Counted from the stretch's first letter, positions 32,918 through 42,336 are shown. The stretch: 64,000 nt of DNA from Acidimicrobiia bacterium (GCA_947476745.1 CANJRG010000002.1:186001-250000), one strand, 5' to 3'. The notes: a model not told the origin generated them from the letters alone. A program made the numbers and translations.

Positions 32918-33652
32918 ATGCGAATCGCCCTGATCTCCGACATCCACGGCAACGCCGTTTCGCTGCGCGCCGTGCTGGCCGACGCCGACGCCGTGGGGGT
33001 CGACCGGATCGTCTGCCTCGGCGACGTTGCCACCCTCGGGCCCGATCCCGACATTGCCGTGGAGCTGGTCGCCGAACGCTGTGCAACGATCATTACCGGC
33101 AACCACGAGGACTTCCTGCTCGAGCCGGGCAGCGTGCACAGCTACACCGACGTCGTCCCCGTCCTGCACGCCATCGACTGGTGCGCCGCTGAGTTGTCCG
33201 CCGACCATCTGGCGGTGCTGCGCACCTCGGTGGCGACGGTCGCTATGCCGCTGGGTACGGCATCGCTGTTCGCCTTCCACGGCACCCCGCGCTCGAACCG
33301 TGAGAACCTGCTGGCCTGTACCGGTGCCGGCGAGGTCGACGCCATGCTCGGCGGCCGACGAGCCACGGTGCTCACCGGCGGCCACACCCACCTGCCGCTG
33401 CTGCGCCGGCACGGCGACGCGCTGCTTCTCAACCCCGGCAGTGTCGGGATGCCCTTCGCCGAGTTCGTCAACGGCGGGCGGCCGACGCTGCTGCCGTGCG
33501 CCGAGTATGCCGTGATCGAGGACCGGCCCGACGGCACGGTACGGGTGGACCTGCGCCGCGTCGAGGTGCCGGTGACCGACCTGATCCGCGCCGCGAGTCG
33601 TCGCGACTACCCCTTCGCCGAGGCGTTGCTGCAGGAATACGCCCGCTTCTGA
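32918..33652 (+). CDS. Calcineurin-like metallophosphoesterase (YfcE/MJ0936 type)
   Basis: A 244-residue phosphoesterase. The five metal motifs are present in order: SDIHGN (7-12), GDVATLGPDP, GNHEDF, and GGHTHLPLLRR with NPGSVGMP after it. The size and motifs match small bacterial phosphodiesterases/phosphatases. The ATG at 32918 follows GGGAGCTGCC, a weak ribosome-binding site; TAGGCT further upstream (about 32878-32883) could be its -10. It is convergent with fhs. Confidence 0.9.
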   Translation: MRIALISDIHGNAVSLRAVLADADAVGVDRIVCLGDVATLGPDPDIAVELVAERCATIITGNHEDFLLEPGSVHSYTDVVPVLHAIDWCAAELSADHLAVLRTSVATVAMPLGTASLFAFHGTPRSNRENLLACTGAGEVDAMLGGRRATVLTGGHTHLPLLRRHGDALLLNPGSVGMPFAEFVNGGRPTLLPCAEYAVIEDRPDGTVRVDLRRVEVPVTDLIRAASRRDYPFAEALLQEYARF

Positions 33653-33744
33653 GCCGGACGATACCGCCGGGCCCAGCCGCCGGCCGGAGCCGACGAAGCC
33701 CACATGCCGGGCGGAGCTGCCCGACGGCCCCCGTCACGACGACG

Positions 33745-35442
33745 TCAGGACAAGCCCTGGATCTCGCCGTTCTCGTCGAGCTCGACGATGTGCGCAGCGG
33801 GATGGGCGCCGAGGCCGGGCATGGTCCGCATGTCCCCGCAGATCGGGTACACGAACCCGGCGCCGACCGAGGCCCGCACCTCGCGTACCGGCATGGTCCA
33901 GCCGGTGGGGGCACCCTTGAGGGTGGGGTCCGACGAGATCGACAGGTGGGTCTTGGCAATGCAGACCGGCAGGGCGCCAAACCCGTTCTCCTCGTAGGTG
34001 GCGAGCTGGCGGTTCGCGGCCGCCGAGTAGGTAACGCCGTCGGCGCCGTACACCTTGGTGGCCACCGCCTCGATCTTCTCCTTCAGGGTGGCCGTGTCGG
34101 GGTACAGGAACGTGAAGGTCGACGGCTCCTCAGCAGCCTCGACCACCACCCGGGCCAGCTCCGTGGCACCGGCACCGCCATCGGCGAAGTGGGTGCACAC
34201 CGCGACCCGCGCCCCGGCCGCCTCCGCGACCCGTCGGATGACCTCGTGCTCGGAGGGATGGTCGTCGGGGAAGGCGTTGATGGCCACCACCGGCGACACG
34301 CCGAACAACCGGATGTTCTCGATCTGCTTACGCAGGTTGGCGGCCCCCTCGAGCACCTCGTCAGGGTTCTCCGCCAGCAGCGCCTCGGGCAGCGGGCGAC
34401 CGGCAACGATGCGGTGGCGGCCGGAGTGCGCCTTCAGCGCTCGCACGGTGGCCACCAACACCGCAGCGTCGGGGTGCAACCCCGAGTTGCGGCACTTGAT
34501 GTTGAAGAACCGCTCGGCGCCCATATCTGCACCGAACCCGGCCTCGGTGATGAGGTACTCACCGCAGTGGATGCCGATGAGGTCGGCCATGATCGAGCTG
34601 TTGCCGTGTGCGATGTTGCCGAAGGGCCCGGCGTGGACGAGCACCGGGGTGTTCTCCAGCGTCTGCATGAGGTTCGGCTTGAGCGCCTCCTTCATGATCA
34701 CCGCCATCGACCCCGCGCAATGCAGCTCCTCGGCGGTGACCGGCGAGCCACCCTTGGTGTAGCCCACGACGATGCGGCCGAGGCGGGCCCGCATGTCGGC
34801 CAGCGAGGTCGACAGCGCCAGCACGGCCATGACCTCCGAGGCGGCGGTGATGTCGAACCCGCTCTGGCGGGTGACGCCGTCCTCCTTGGCGCCGAGGCCG
34901 ATGATGATGTTGCGCAGCGCCCGGTCATTGACGTCGAGCGCCCGCCGCCAGGTGATGTTGTGCAGGTCGAGGTCGAGCTCGTTGCCCTGGTGGAGGTGAT
35001 TGTCGAGCACCGCGGCGAGCAGGTTGTGGGCCGCGGTGACCGCATGGAAGTCGCCCGTGAGGTGCAGGTTCAGCAGTTCCATCGGCACGACCTGGCTGTA
35101 CCCGCCGCCGGCTGCTCCGCCCTTGATGCCGAAGGTCGGACCCATCGATGGTTGCCGCAACGAGAGAGTTGCCTTCTTGCCGATGAGCTTCATGGCCTGA
35201 CCGAGCCCCACCGTGGTGGTGGTCTTGCCCTCACCGAGCGGGGTCGGGGTGATGGCCGAGACCACCACGTACTTGGCCCGGGGCCGATCGGCGAGCCGCT
35301 CCACGGCCTCGAGTCGGATCTTCGCCACCTCGTCGCCGTGCATCTCGAGCAGGTCGGCGGGCAACCCCATCTGCGCAGCGATGTCGGTGAGCGGCGCCAA
35401 CGTGGCGGCGCGGGCGATCTCGAGGTCGGACGGGAAGCTCAT
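33745..35442 (-). CDS. fhs: Formate--tetrahydrofolate ligase
   Basis: A 565-residue enzyme that makes 10-formyl-THF from formate, THF and ATP in one-carbon metabolism. It is close to full-length family members: the P-loop TPTPLGEGKTTTTVGL (about 64-79), LRQPSMGPTFGIKGGAAGGGYSQV, and THFADGGAGATELA. The ATG at 35442 (MSFPSD) is chosen because AAAGG lies 8-9 nt upstream; eight more codons to 35466 are possible. It stands alone. Confidence 0.95.
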   Translation of the reverse strand: MSFPSDLEIARAATLAPLTDIAAQMGLPADLLEMHGDEVAKIRLEAVERLADRPRAKYVVVSAITPTPLGEGKTTTTVGLGQAMKLIGKKATLSLRQPSMGPTFGIKGGAAGGGYSQVVPMELLNLHLTGDFHAVTAAHNLLAAVLDNHLHQGNELDLDLHNITWRRALDVNDRALRNIIIGLGAKEDGVTRQSGFDITAASEVMAVLALSTSLADMRARLGRIVVGYTKGGSPVTAEELHCAGSMAVIMKEALKPNLMQTLENTPVLVHAGPFGNIAHGNSSIMADLIGIHCGEYLITEAGFGADMGAERFFNIKCRNSGLHPDAAVLVATVRALKAHSGRHRIVAGRPLPEALLAENPDEVLEGAANLRKQIENIRLFGVSPVVAINAFPDDHPSEHEVIRRVAEAAGARVAVCTHFADGGAGATELARVVVEAAEEPSTFTFLYPDTATLKEKIEAVATKVYGADGVTYSAAANRQLATYEENGFGALPVCIAKTHLSISSDPTLKGAPTGWTMPVREVRASVGAGFVYPICGDMRTMPGLGAHPAAHIVELDENGEIQGLS

Positions 35443-35539
35443 GGCAACGCCTTTCTGCGACGGCACGGGGCTGCACGGGGCGCCTCAGCGTTGCACCCAA
35501 CCGGGCCGACTGTCGAGCCGTCCCGGCCAGGACGCGGCA

Positions 35540-35581
35540 CGGCCCGGCCTGTTGCGGGCATTCCCGCAACAGGCCGGGCCG
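35540..35581 (-). terminator. Long perfect hairpin after the peroxiredoxin gene
   Basis: A 19-bp perfect stem starting CGGCCCGGCC with loop CATT lies just downstream of the peroxiredoxin stop and upstream of the fhs start. No U tract follows on either strand. Confidence 0.55.
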
Positions 35582-35611
35582 GGAGCCTGTACCGGCCGTG
35601 GGCCGGACGAC

Positions 35612-36097
35612 TCAGGCGAGCAGCTTGAGGATGTTCGAGCAGGCGCTGACATCGACGCCGCCCTTGGGCTCGACGAGCAACTGGGTGATCACGCCGTCCT
35701 CGATGACTGCGGCGTAACGCTGCGAGCGCGAGCCGAGGCCGAAGCCGCTGCCGTCCATGACCAGGCCCATGGCCTCGGTGAACAGGCCATTGCCATCGGC
35801 GAGCATCAGGATGCTGTCGCCAACGCCCTGGGCCTCACCCCACGCCGACATGACGAAGGCATCGTTGACTGCGACACAGGCGATGGTGCCGACGCCCTTG
35901 TCGAGCAGCTGCTGGGCGTCCTGCACGTAGCCGGGCAGGTGCACCTTCGAGCAGCCAGGGGTGAACGCGCCCGGAACGGCGAACAACACGACCTTGCCCG
36001 AGCCGAGCGACTCGCCGGTGCTGATCTTCTTGGGGCCCTCGGCGCCCATGGTGTGGATTTCGACGTTCGGAATGGCGTCGCCGACCTTGACCGTCAT
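35612..36097 (-). CDS. Peroxiredoxin (Prx5 type)
   Basis: A 161-residue peroxiredoxin of the Prx5 group. The peroxidatic Cys is in VPGAFTPGCSKVHLPGY (about residue 49), and the Arg and Trp environment is in AVNDAFVMSAWGE. VDVSACSNILKLLA at the end contains a second Cys that may be the resolving one. The ATG at 36097 follows GGAAGGATCG, a good ribosome-binding site. It is one of two peroxiredoxins in the window and would reduce peroxides in the cytosol. Confidence 0.92.
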   Translation of the reverse strand: MTVKVGDAIPNVEIHTMGAEGPKKISTGESLGSGKVVLFAVPGAFTPGCSKVHLPGYVQDAQQLLDKGVGTIACVAVNDAFVMSAWGEAQGVGDSILMLADGNGLFTEAMGLVMDGSGFGLGSRSQRYAAVIEDGVITQLLVEPKGGVDVSACSNILKLLA

Positions 36098-36224
36098 GTG
36101 TTCGATCCTTCCCTTTGCAGCGCAGAGTCTGCTGGATTCCCGTAAGAGGGCCACGGATCGACCGACCCGGAGCCTCGCCCACGCTAACGCCTCAGCCGCG
36201 GCCGAGCAGACGGTCCAGCGCGAA

Positions 36225-37166
36225 TCACGCCGTCTGGTCGATTACGGCCCGCACCTCGGCCCGTTCGGCCGCGGTCAGCCCCCAGCCGGCGGCGGCGACA
36301 TTGGAGTGGACCTGGGCCGGAGACGTGCACCCCGCGATCACCGTGGACACCACCGGGTTGGAGGCCAGGTAGCTCATGGCCAGCTCGAGCAAGCTGTGGT
36401 CGCGATCGGTTGCCCACCCCTCGAGCCGGGCCACGATCGCCAACTTGTCCTCGTCGATGAACGCCAGACCCCGCTTGCCCCAACGCGACAGGCGAGAGTT
36501 CTCCGGCAGCGCGTCCATCGCCTTGTACTTGCCGGTGAGCAGGCCCGACTCGAGCGGGAAGTACGGGACGAAGCCGACGCCGAGCTCGGCGCAGAGGTCC
36601 AACACGCCGTCGGTCTCGGGGCTGCGGGTGATCATGCTGTAGTGGTTCTGGATCGACGGGAACGGTGCCAGGCCGCCAGCAGCAGCCGCGTCGGCGGCCT
36701 CCCGCAGCTGCGCGGCGCTGAAGCCGGTGCAGCCGATCTCGCGGATCTTGCCCTCCTGGCGCAACTCGGCGAGCACCCCGAGGGTCTCGGCGACGGGGGT
36801 GTCGAGATCAGGCCGGTGCAACTGGTACTGGTCGACGTAGTCCATGCCGAGGCGGGTCAGGCTGGCCTCGAGGCTCTGGCGGACGTGGCCCGGGGCACCG
36901 CAACGCTTGCCCTCGTCGGGCGAGGCGGTGAAGCCCCACTTGGTGGCCACGAGCACCTGGTCGCGCCGGCCGGCGAGGGCCCGGCCCAGGAACTCTTCGG
37001 ACTGGCCGTTCCCGTAGGACTCGGCGGTGTCGAAGTAGGTGATGCCGGCGTCGATGGCGGCGTCGACGACCGCCTTGGTGGCGTCGGCGTCGATCGTCAT
37101 GCCGAAGTTGTTGCAACCAAGTCCGACGACGGACACGTCGAGGATTCCGATACGGCGAGTCTCCAT
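36225..37166 (-). CDS. Aldo/keto reductase
   Basis: A 313-residue NADPH-dependent aldo/keto reductase. The catalytic Asp, Tyr, Lys and His are in YFDTAESYGNGQSEEFLG (about 44-61), VLVATKWGF and DYVDQYQLHRPD; the C-terminal TVIAGCTSPAQVHSNVAA fits the cofactor-binding part. The physiological substrate is unknown. A TAAACA hexamer lies 6 nt before the ATG, a weak leaderless signal. It is divergent from the dioxygenase gene. Confidence 0.9.
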   Translation of the reverse strand: METRRIGILDVSVVGLGCNNFGMTIDADATKAVVDAAIDAGITYFDTAESYGNGQSEEFLGRALAGRRDQVLVATKWGFTASPDEGKRCGAPGHVRQSLEASLTRLGMDYVDQYQLHRPDLDTPVAETLGVLAELRQEGKIREIGCTGFSAAQLREAADAAAAGGLAPFPSIQNHYSMITRSPETDGVLDLCAELGVGFVPYFPLESGLLTGKYKAMDALPENSRLSRWGKRGLAFIDEDKLAIVARLEGWATDRDHSLLELAMSYLASNPVVSTVIAGCTSPAQVHSNVAAAGWGLTAAERAEVRAVIDQTA

Positions 37167-37269
37167 CGGATCTGTTTAGCCGCTGGGATGACCATACGGT
37201 TCGGTAGGTTGCGCGACGCAACTCTCCGGGCCGACCATCACCCGGACCAGATACCGGAGGGAATGTCCT

Positions 37270-38127
37270 ATGGCGGCCACCAGCGACCAGGCAGCAGAGC
37301 AGATCACCGAGGCCGTGCTGCATAACCTCGCCGGGACTGGCGATGCCCGACTAGGCGAGATCCTGCAGGCCCTGGTCCGCCATCTGCACGCCTTCGCCCG
37401 CGAGGTGCGGCTCACCGAGCCGGAATGGATGGCCGGCATCGAGTTCCTCACCGCCGTGGGCCAGGCGTGCACGGACACCCGCCAGGAGTTCATCCTGCTG
37501 TCGGACACCCACGGGCTGTCGGCGCTGGTGGACGTTCTGACCCAGGACACCCCCGCGGGGGCGACGGAGTCCACCGTGCTCGGCCCGTTCTACCTGCCCG
37601 GTTCACCGGCCCGGGCCAACGGCGAGTCGATGGCCGTCCACGACCCAGCGACGCCGGCGGTGATCCGCGGGAGGGTCCTGGCGCTCGACGGCACCGCCCT
37701 GGCGGGAGCGACGATCGATGTCTGGCAGACCGATTCGTCGGGGTTCTACGCCGTCCAGCAACCGGGAACACAGCCGGAGGACAACCTGCGCGGCGTCTAC
37801 ACCACCGACGCCGAGGGCCGCTACGAGCTGGTCACCGTGCGGCCCGTCGAGTACGAAGTCCCCACCGACGGCCCGGTCGGCGACCTACTGCTGGCGGAGG
37901 GCCGCCATGCGTGGCGGGCTGCCCACATCCACGCCATCGTGTCCTGCCCGGGATACCGACGGGTGGTCACCCACCTGTTCGACGGCGATCGGGGCTACCT
38001 CGATTCGGATGCGGTGTTCGGGGTGAAGCCGTCCCTGGTTCGGACCTTCACCCCGGCATCGGCTGACGACGGCTCGACGGTTTGCACCCTCGAAAACGAT
38101 TTCGTGCTGGTTCCCGAGCAGGGCTGA
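37270..38127 (+). CDS. Intradiol ring-cleavage dioxygenase (catechol/hydroxyquinol 1,2-type)
   Basis: A 285-residue non-haem iron(III) dioxygenase. The N-terminal dimerisation domain is about 1-100. The iron ligands are two Tyr (in SSGFYAVQ and VEYEVPTDGP) and two His (in WRAAHIHAIV and RRVVTHLFD). ESTVLGPFYLPGSP is the typical start of the catalytic part. It resembles hydroxyquinol 1,2-dioxygenases most, though no other aromatic-degradation gene is near. The ATG at 37270 follows GGAGGGA; TAGGTT at about 37205-37210 may be the -10. Confidence 0.9.
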   Translation: MAATSDQAAEQITEAVLHNLAGTGDARLGEILQALVRHLHAFAREVRLTEPEWMAGIEFLTAVGQACTDTRQEFILLSDTHGLSALVDVLTQDTPAGATESTVLGPFYLPGSPARANGESMAVHDPATPAVIRGRVLALDGTALAGATIDVWQTDSSGFYAVQQPGTQPEDNLRGVYTTDAEGRYELVTVRPVEYEVPTDGPVGDLLLAEGRHAWRAAHIHAIVSCPGYRRVVTHLFDGDRGYLDSDAVFGVKPSLVRTFTPASADDGSTVCTLENDFVLVPEQG

Positions 38128-38588
38128 CCCAGCGGCCGGGCACCCGGCCGACACGCACCCGGCCGACACGCACCACGGTACGAGCGGCTCCAGCCGCGCA
38201 TGGTGGCCGTCAATCCTGTTCGGCCATTCCAGCCGCCCCGGAGCCGCCCCTCGCAACGATTCGCCGTCGATTCGGCGCGCTACCGGTTCTTGCGGGCCAC
38301 CTGCGCGCTCAAACCATTTGCTTACAAACATGCTGAACCGCCCGGGTGCAGCCGGACCGAACCCAGACCACCCGGGATGCGACCACCGGGCCCAACCCAC
38401 GGGCCAGCCACGAACGCACCGGGGTCGAAGGACCGGGAACCAACCACGCCGGACCGAGCACCAATCCGCCGCACCGCGCCCCGCCATCATGTTCGGGCGG
38501 CGACAGGCGCCACCATCACGCTCGGGCCGGCGACGCGGCCCGGCGACGGGCACCACGATCACCGGCGCTGCCGCAGATGGGCCGGCGC
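38128..38588. other. Long intergenic stretch before the M15 lipoprotein
   Basis: About 460 bp with no supported gene; reading frames here have irregular codon use. A patch at about 38310-38338 is A+T-rich (ACCATTTGCTTACAAACATG) and holds a TTTG-CTTA-CAAA dyad, an operator-like feature. The rest is Arg/Pro/Thr-coding noise. Confidence 0.35.
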
Positions 38589-38594
38589 TAGCCT
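38589..38594 (+). promoter_or_regulatory. -10-like TAGCCT for the M15 lipoprotein gene
   Basis: TAGCCT ends 8 nt before the GTG at 38603 and decides this start against much longer frames upstream. Confidence 0.4.
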
Positions 38595-38602
38595 GGTGCG
38601 GC

Positions 38603-39646
38603 GTGGACGATGCCGATGGGTTCGACGCTCACCCGGGCGCATCGGGCGCCGCTCCCCGGGCGTCGCGCCCGGCGCATGGCGAGCACCACCGGGCCAGATT
38701 CAGGCTTGCCACCGCCATCGCTCCGGTGCTCCTGGCCGCCGCGGCGGTGGTCGCCGGGTGTGGTGGCACCGACGGGGCCGTACCGACCGACACGGCATCG
38801 GCGGTCGGCCCGACGACGACGGATGCACCGGCCGGCACCCCAGCGACCACGAGCAACCCGACCCCGGCCGCATCGAACCCCTCGAGCACGAACACCACCA
38901 CAGCCGTGCCGGCCGCGGCGACCCCGAGCACGAGCCCCACGACAGCCGTGCCGGCCGCGGCGACCCCGAGCACCGCTGCGGCGCCGACACCGTCGAGCGG
39001 CGCGACCACCACGGCACCGTCGTCCGCACCCGGCAGCGCAGCAACTGATCCGCCGACGGTGCGGACCGGACCCGATGGGTTCCGCTTCGAGATCCACCAC
39101 ATCGACACCGCCCTGCAGGCCCGCATGGAACCGACGTCGTGGCGACCGGGCTGCCCGGCCGATCTCGAGGAGTTGCGCTACCTACGCATCGGTTATCGCG
39201 ACTTCTCCGGCCAGGACCGCACCGGTGAGCTCGTGGTGCACCGCGACGCCGTCGCGGCGATGGAGCAGGTATTCACCGATCTGTGGCTGGCCCGCTACCC
39301 GATCCGCAGCATGCGCCTTGTCGACGACTTCGGCGGCGACGACGACACCTCGATCGCCGCCGACAACACTTCGGCATTCAATTGCCGCTTCGTCGCCGGG
39401 ACGACCCGCTGGTCGAACCACGCCACCGGCCGAGCCATCGACATCAACCCGATCGAGAACCCCTGGGTCGAGAACGGCCACACCGACCACCCGGCGTCGG
39501 TGCCCTTCATCGACCGCAGCCCAGCCGCAGGCGTCATCATCGAGGGCGACGCGGTGAGCCGGGCCTTCGACGCCGTCGGCTGGGGTTGGGGCGGACGATG
39601 GGGCGAGCCGCTCGACTACCAGCACTTCTCGGCGACCGGCCGCTGA
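38603..39646 (+). CDS. M15-like D-Ala-D-Ala carboxypeptidase lipoprotein
   Basis: A 347-residue secreted lipoprotein. A membrane segment around residues 37-52 ends in the lipobox VVAGCGG (Cys about 53). A Thr/Pro/Ala-rich linker (about 60-145) follows, encoded in part by a short DNA repeat. The C-terminal M15/VanY-type domain has the zinc motif NHATGRAIDINP and YQHFS near the end. It likely trims peptidoglycan peptides on the cell surface. The GTG start at 38603 is inferred from TAGCCT upstream; longer frames have poor codon use. Confidence 0.8.
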   Translation: MDDADGFDAHPGASGAAPRASRPAHGEHHRARFRLATAIAPVLLAAAAVVAGCGGTDGAVPTDTASAVGPTTTDAPAGTPATTSNPTPAASNPSSTNTTTAVPAAATPSTSPTTAVPAAATPSTAAAPTPSSGATTTAPSSAPGSAATDPPTVRTGPDGFRFEIHHIDTALQARMEPTSWRPGCPADLEELRYLRIGYRDFSGQDRTGELVVHRDAVAAMEQVFTDLWLARYPIRSMRLVDDFGGDDDTSIAADNTSAFNCRFVAGTTRWSNHATGRAIDINPIENPWVENGHTDHPASVPFIDRSPAAGVIIEGDAVSRAFDAVGWGWGGRWGEPLDYQHFSATGR

Positions 39647-39772
39647 ACCGGCATCGTGTCCGCTCGGCTTCGAGGACCGGCCCAGGAGCGACCGCACACG
39701 AGCCGGCCACGCGGGCAGCGAGCGGTCGGCACCGCGACAGGCCAGACTGGGGGCGCGACCACCGGAGGGAAC

Positions 39773-40306
39773 ATGACGTCGACCACCCCGATCAGCAACG
39801 CAGCGCTGCGCCTGCACCATCACGCCTTCGTGGTCCGCGACCAGGAAGTCACCCGCCACTTCTACGAGGACATCCTCGGCTTCCCCCTGGTGGCCACCTG
39901 GTGCGAACGCGAGCACGTCCGGGGCAAGGAGCGGACGTACTGCCACACGTTCTTCGAGCTGGCCGACGGCTCGGCCCTGGCTTTCTTCCAGATGGCCGAC
40001 CCCGCCGACCATGCCGAGCTCGCGGCGGCCACCCCCACCTCGCTCAACCATGTCGCCCTGGCAGCCACCGCCGAGGGTCAGGCCGCCATCGAGGCTCGCC
40101 TCGGCGCTCACGACGTCCCCTTCCGGGTCATCGACCACGGCTACTGCCGGTCGCTGTACCTCGTCGATCCCGACGACATGGCCCTCGAGTTCACCGTCGA
40201 CGCCACGGACGTGGCTGCCATCAACGAGCGCCGCCGCGCCAACGCCCACGACGAATTGCGCCGATGGCTGGCCGGCGACCACACCCCGAACAACAACCTG
40301 CGCTGA
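39773..40306 (+). CDS. VOC/glyoxalase-fold protein
   Basis: A 177-residue vicinal-oxygen-chelate protein with paired beta-alpha-beta-beta-beta units. LHHHAFVVRDQEVTRHFYEDILGF opens the first, SLNHVALAATAEGQAAIEARL the second, and YLVDPDDMALEFTVD has the metal Glu. His and Glu ligands are therefore present. It could be a dioxygenase or isomerase; the substrate is unknown. The ATG follows GGAGGGAAC. Confidence 0.87.
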   Translation: MTSTTPISNAALRLHHHAFVVRDQEVTRHFYEDILGFPLVATWCEREHVRGKERTYCHTFFELADGSALAFFQMADPADHAELAAATPTSLNHVALAATAEGQAAIEARLGAHDVPFRVIDHGYCRSLYLVDPDDMALEFTVDATDVAAINERRRANAHDELRRWLAGDHTPNNNLR

Positions 40307-40516
40307 ACGGCGGGCCGATCGCCGCATCTATTGCGGGACCCGCCATCCGGCATCGGGAGGGGGCACGACCGCGGTCGAATCTGCGGGGTTGCGGCCTTCG
40401 GGTGCCACCCCGCTGTCGCGGCCGGGCCCGCCCGTCCGGCCGGGTGGCACCACCGCTGGACTCAGCGCCACGTTGCAGCAGGTTTGGGCCCGGCCGGCGA
40501 TGGGAACGTCACACTC

Positions 40517-41005
40517 GTGGTTACCCTCGTCAGGCCCCCGATCGATGCCGACGAACTGGCCGCGGAGCTGTCCCAGGTCGTCACCAGGCTGCGCCGGGCG
40601 TTGCAACGCTCGGCACGCGCCCACCTCGACGGCGAGTCATTGTCGCCCACCGAGATCGAACTGCTGCTGCTCGTCGCTGAGCGACCCGGCGTCGGGGTGG
40701 CCGATGCCGCCGCCGAGCTGGGAGCGGCCCCCAACACGGTCAGCACCCTGATCCGCAAGCTGGTCGACCTCGGCATGCTGCGCCGCGGCCGCAACCGCGA
40801 CGACCGGCGGGTGGCCCGCCTGCTGCTCACCGAGGAGGCCGAGGCCCGGCTGGTCCGCTGGCGGGTCCAGCGGGCCGAGACCCTCACCGAATCGTTCGAC
40901 CGGCTCGATGCCGACGAACTGTTCCGTCTCCACGACGCGGTGACCGCCATGGAGTCGCTGTCCTCGGCGCTCTACCGGCCTCGGCAACGACGCGGCGCCC
41001 AGTAG
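40517..41005 (+). CDS. MarR-family transcriptional regulator
   Basis: A 162-residue winged-helix regulator. LSPTEIELLLLVAERPGVGVADAAAELG is the DNA-binding core, followed by the recognition helix APNTVSTLIRKLVDLGML and the wing RRGRNRDDRRVARLLLTEEA. The N- and C-terminal helices serve dimerisation. The start is uncertain; a GTG at 40517 behind GGGAA is chosen because upstream codons have poor composition. Its targets may be the neighbouring VOC gene, by position only. Confidence 0.82.
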   Translation: MVTLVRPPIDADELAAELSQVVTRLRRALQRSARAHLDGESLSPTEIELLLLVAERPGVGVADAAAELGAAPNTVSTLIRKLVDLGMLRRGRNRDDRRVARLLLTEEAEARLVRWRVQRAETLTESFDRLDADELFRLHDAVTAMESLSSALYRPRQRRGAQ

Positions 41006-41262
41006 GGAGAGCACGGACCGGATGACCATACCGAGGGGCGTACCGGCAAGCACGGTGAGGGCCCCGGCAGTGCGGCGGCGGCGGCAGCAGCAGCGGGCGC
41101 CGCTGCGCTACCGGCACCGCATGGCGGGCCCCCGCTCGAGTCGTGGCCCCGGACCGCGACCGTGGTCGAGGCGTACCGGCCGTGTAACCCGGTCACCCCG
41201 GCGGACCCGGCCGTCGGCTGAACCGCCAGGTCGCGGGTCGACTCGGCCCCGAGTCGGTCGGC
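41006..41262. other. Intergenic stretch, G+C-rich
   Basis: No supported gene in these 257 bp. It contains GCGGCGGCGGCAGCAGCAGC triplet runs near 41078-41100 and, at its end, the hairpin that follows the ankyrin gene. Confidence 0.35.
41239..41256 (-). terminator. Short hairpin after the ankyrin gene
   Basis: CGACTCG and CGAGTCG flank GCCC, 7 nt past the ankyrin stop codon on the minus strand. There is no U tract. Confidence 0.4.
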
Positions 41263-41733
41263 CTAGCCCGGGGTCGACCCCGATTGGTCCTTGCCACCCT
41301 CGCGGCGCGACCGCTGCCGGTCCTCGAACAAGGCCAGCAGATCCTCCCGGCCGAACAGGACCGCCACGCTGACCGGCGGCGGGCTGCCCGCCGCAGGATC
41401 GGCGCCAAAGCGCAGCAGCGTCGCTACGACATCGGCATAGCCCTTGAAGGTCGCCCCGCTGAGTGGGGTCTGACCCCGATCGTTGAGCTGATCAGCGAAC
41501 GCGCCAGCCTGCAGGAGGACCTCAACCGCCTCGACGTGGCCATGATAGGCGGCGAGCATCACCAACGAATCGCCGTTCTGGTTGGTCAGATCGGGCGGGG
41601 CCCCACCCTCGGTGGCCTCCCGGAGCAGCCCGACGTCGCCCTGCCGGGCGGCCTGGAACAACAGGTTTGCCAACCGGGTCAACCGCTCCTGGTCGCTCTC
41701 CCCCGCCGGGGCCGTGTCGCGCTTGTCGCTCAT
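41263..41733 (-). CDS. Ankyrin-repeat protein
   Basis: A 156-residue protein with about three ankyrin repeats (residues 25-125). The units are seen in NLLFQAARQGDVGLLREAT, GDSLVMLAAYHGHVEAVEVLLQAGA and GQTPLSGATFKGYADVVATLLRFGAD. No enzyme domain or signal peptide is visible. It is probably a cytoplasmic protein-protein adaptor, of unknown partner. TAGGGT ends 6 nt before the ATG, so it has a leaderless start. Confidence 0.9.
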   Translation of the reverse strand: MSDKRDTAPAGESDQERLTRLANLLFQAARQGDVGLLREATEGGAPPDLTNQNGDSLVMLAAYHGHVEAVEVLLQAGAFADQLNDRGQTPLSGATFKGYADVVATLLRFGADPAAGSPPPVSVAVLFGREDLLALFEDRQRSRREGGKDQSGSTPG

Positions 41734-41739
41734 GGCCCG

Positions 41740-41745
41740 ACCCTA
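41740..41745 (-). promoter_or_regulatory. -10-like TAGGGT for leaderless ankyrin gene
   Basis: On the minus strand TAGGGT ends 6 nt before the ATG at 41733. Confidence 0.55.
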
Positions 41746-41829
41746 CCCACCGGGCAACGAGCCCGGCCCGTTCCGGGCGACTAGACAGACGTCGCACCAG
41801 CCGAACCGGCCGACATCGGGGGAACAGCC

Positions 41830-42288
41830 ATGACAGTCATCGGGATCTCGCACGTCGCCGTGGGCGTACGTGACATGGAGCGGGCGCTGGAGTTCTACCG
41901 CGACCTCATCGGCCTCGAGGTCACCCTCGACACCGAGGAGGGCGGGTTCGGCCCCAGCCGCCAGGAGCGACGACGAGCGGTCTACCTGCGCCTGCCCGGA
42001 TCGACGGACCCGCACGACTTCTTCATCGTCCTCGACCAGCAGCTGACCCGCGAACCCTTCGGGGCGCCACCGCGACTGTTCGAGCTGGGCACCCACCACT
42101 TCAGCTTCTGGTGCGACGACCTCGAGGAGCGCTTCGAGCGCATCGTCGCAGCAGGCTTCAAGGTGGTCGTCCCGCCCGGTGCGGCCGACGCCCTGGCCTA
42201 CGGGGAACCGGCAGGATCCGGGCGGGTGGCCACCACGCTGGTCAAGGACGACGACGGCAATGTCGTCCAGCTCGACATGCGGATCTGA
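41830..42288 (+). CDS. VOC/glyoxalase-fold protein
   Basis: A 152-residue VOC protein. ISHVAVGVRDMERALEFYRDLIGLEVTL opens the first module, THHFSFWCDDLEERFERIVAAGFKVV the second, and VKDDDGNVVQLDM carries the ending in which the metal-ligand Glu is replaced by Gln. So metal binding may be altered. The substrate is unknown. The ATG at 41830 follows GGGGGAACAGCC. It is divergent from the ankyrin gene. Confidence 0.87.
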   Translation: MTVIGISHVAVGVRDMERALEFYRDLIGLEVTLDTEEGGFGPSRQERRRAVYLRLPGSTDPHDFFIVLDQQLTREPFGAPPRLFELGTHHFSFWCDDLEERFERIVAAGFKVVVPPGAADALAYGEPAGSGRVATTLVKDDDGNVVQLDMRI

Positions 42289-42336
42289 CCGCGCCGGGCC
42301 AGCAGCCGGGTCGTCCGGCCGGGTCGTCCGGCCGGG

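Noticed and set aside
41078-41100. GGC/CAG triplet run as a functional repeat
   Set aside because: Short and imperfect; typical of G+C-rich intergenic DNA.
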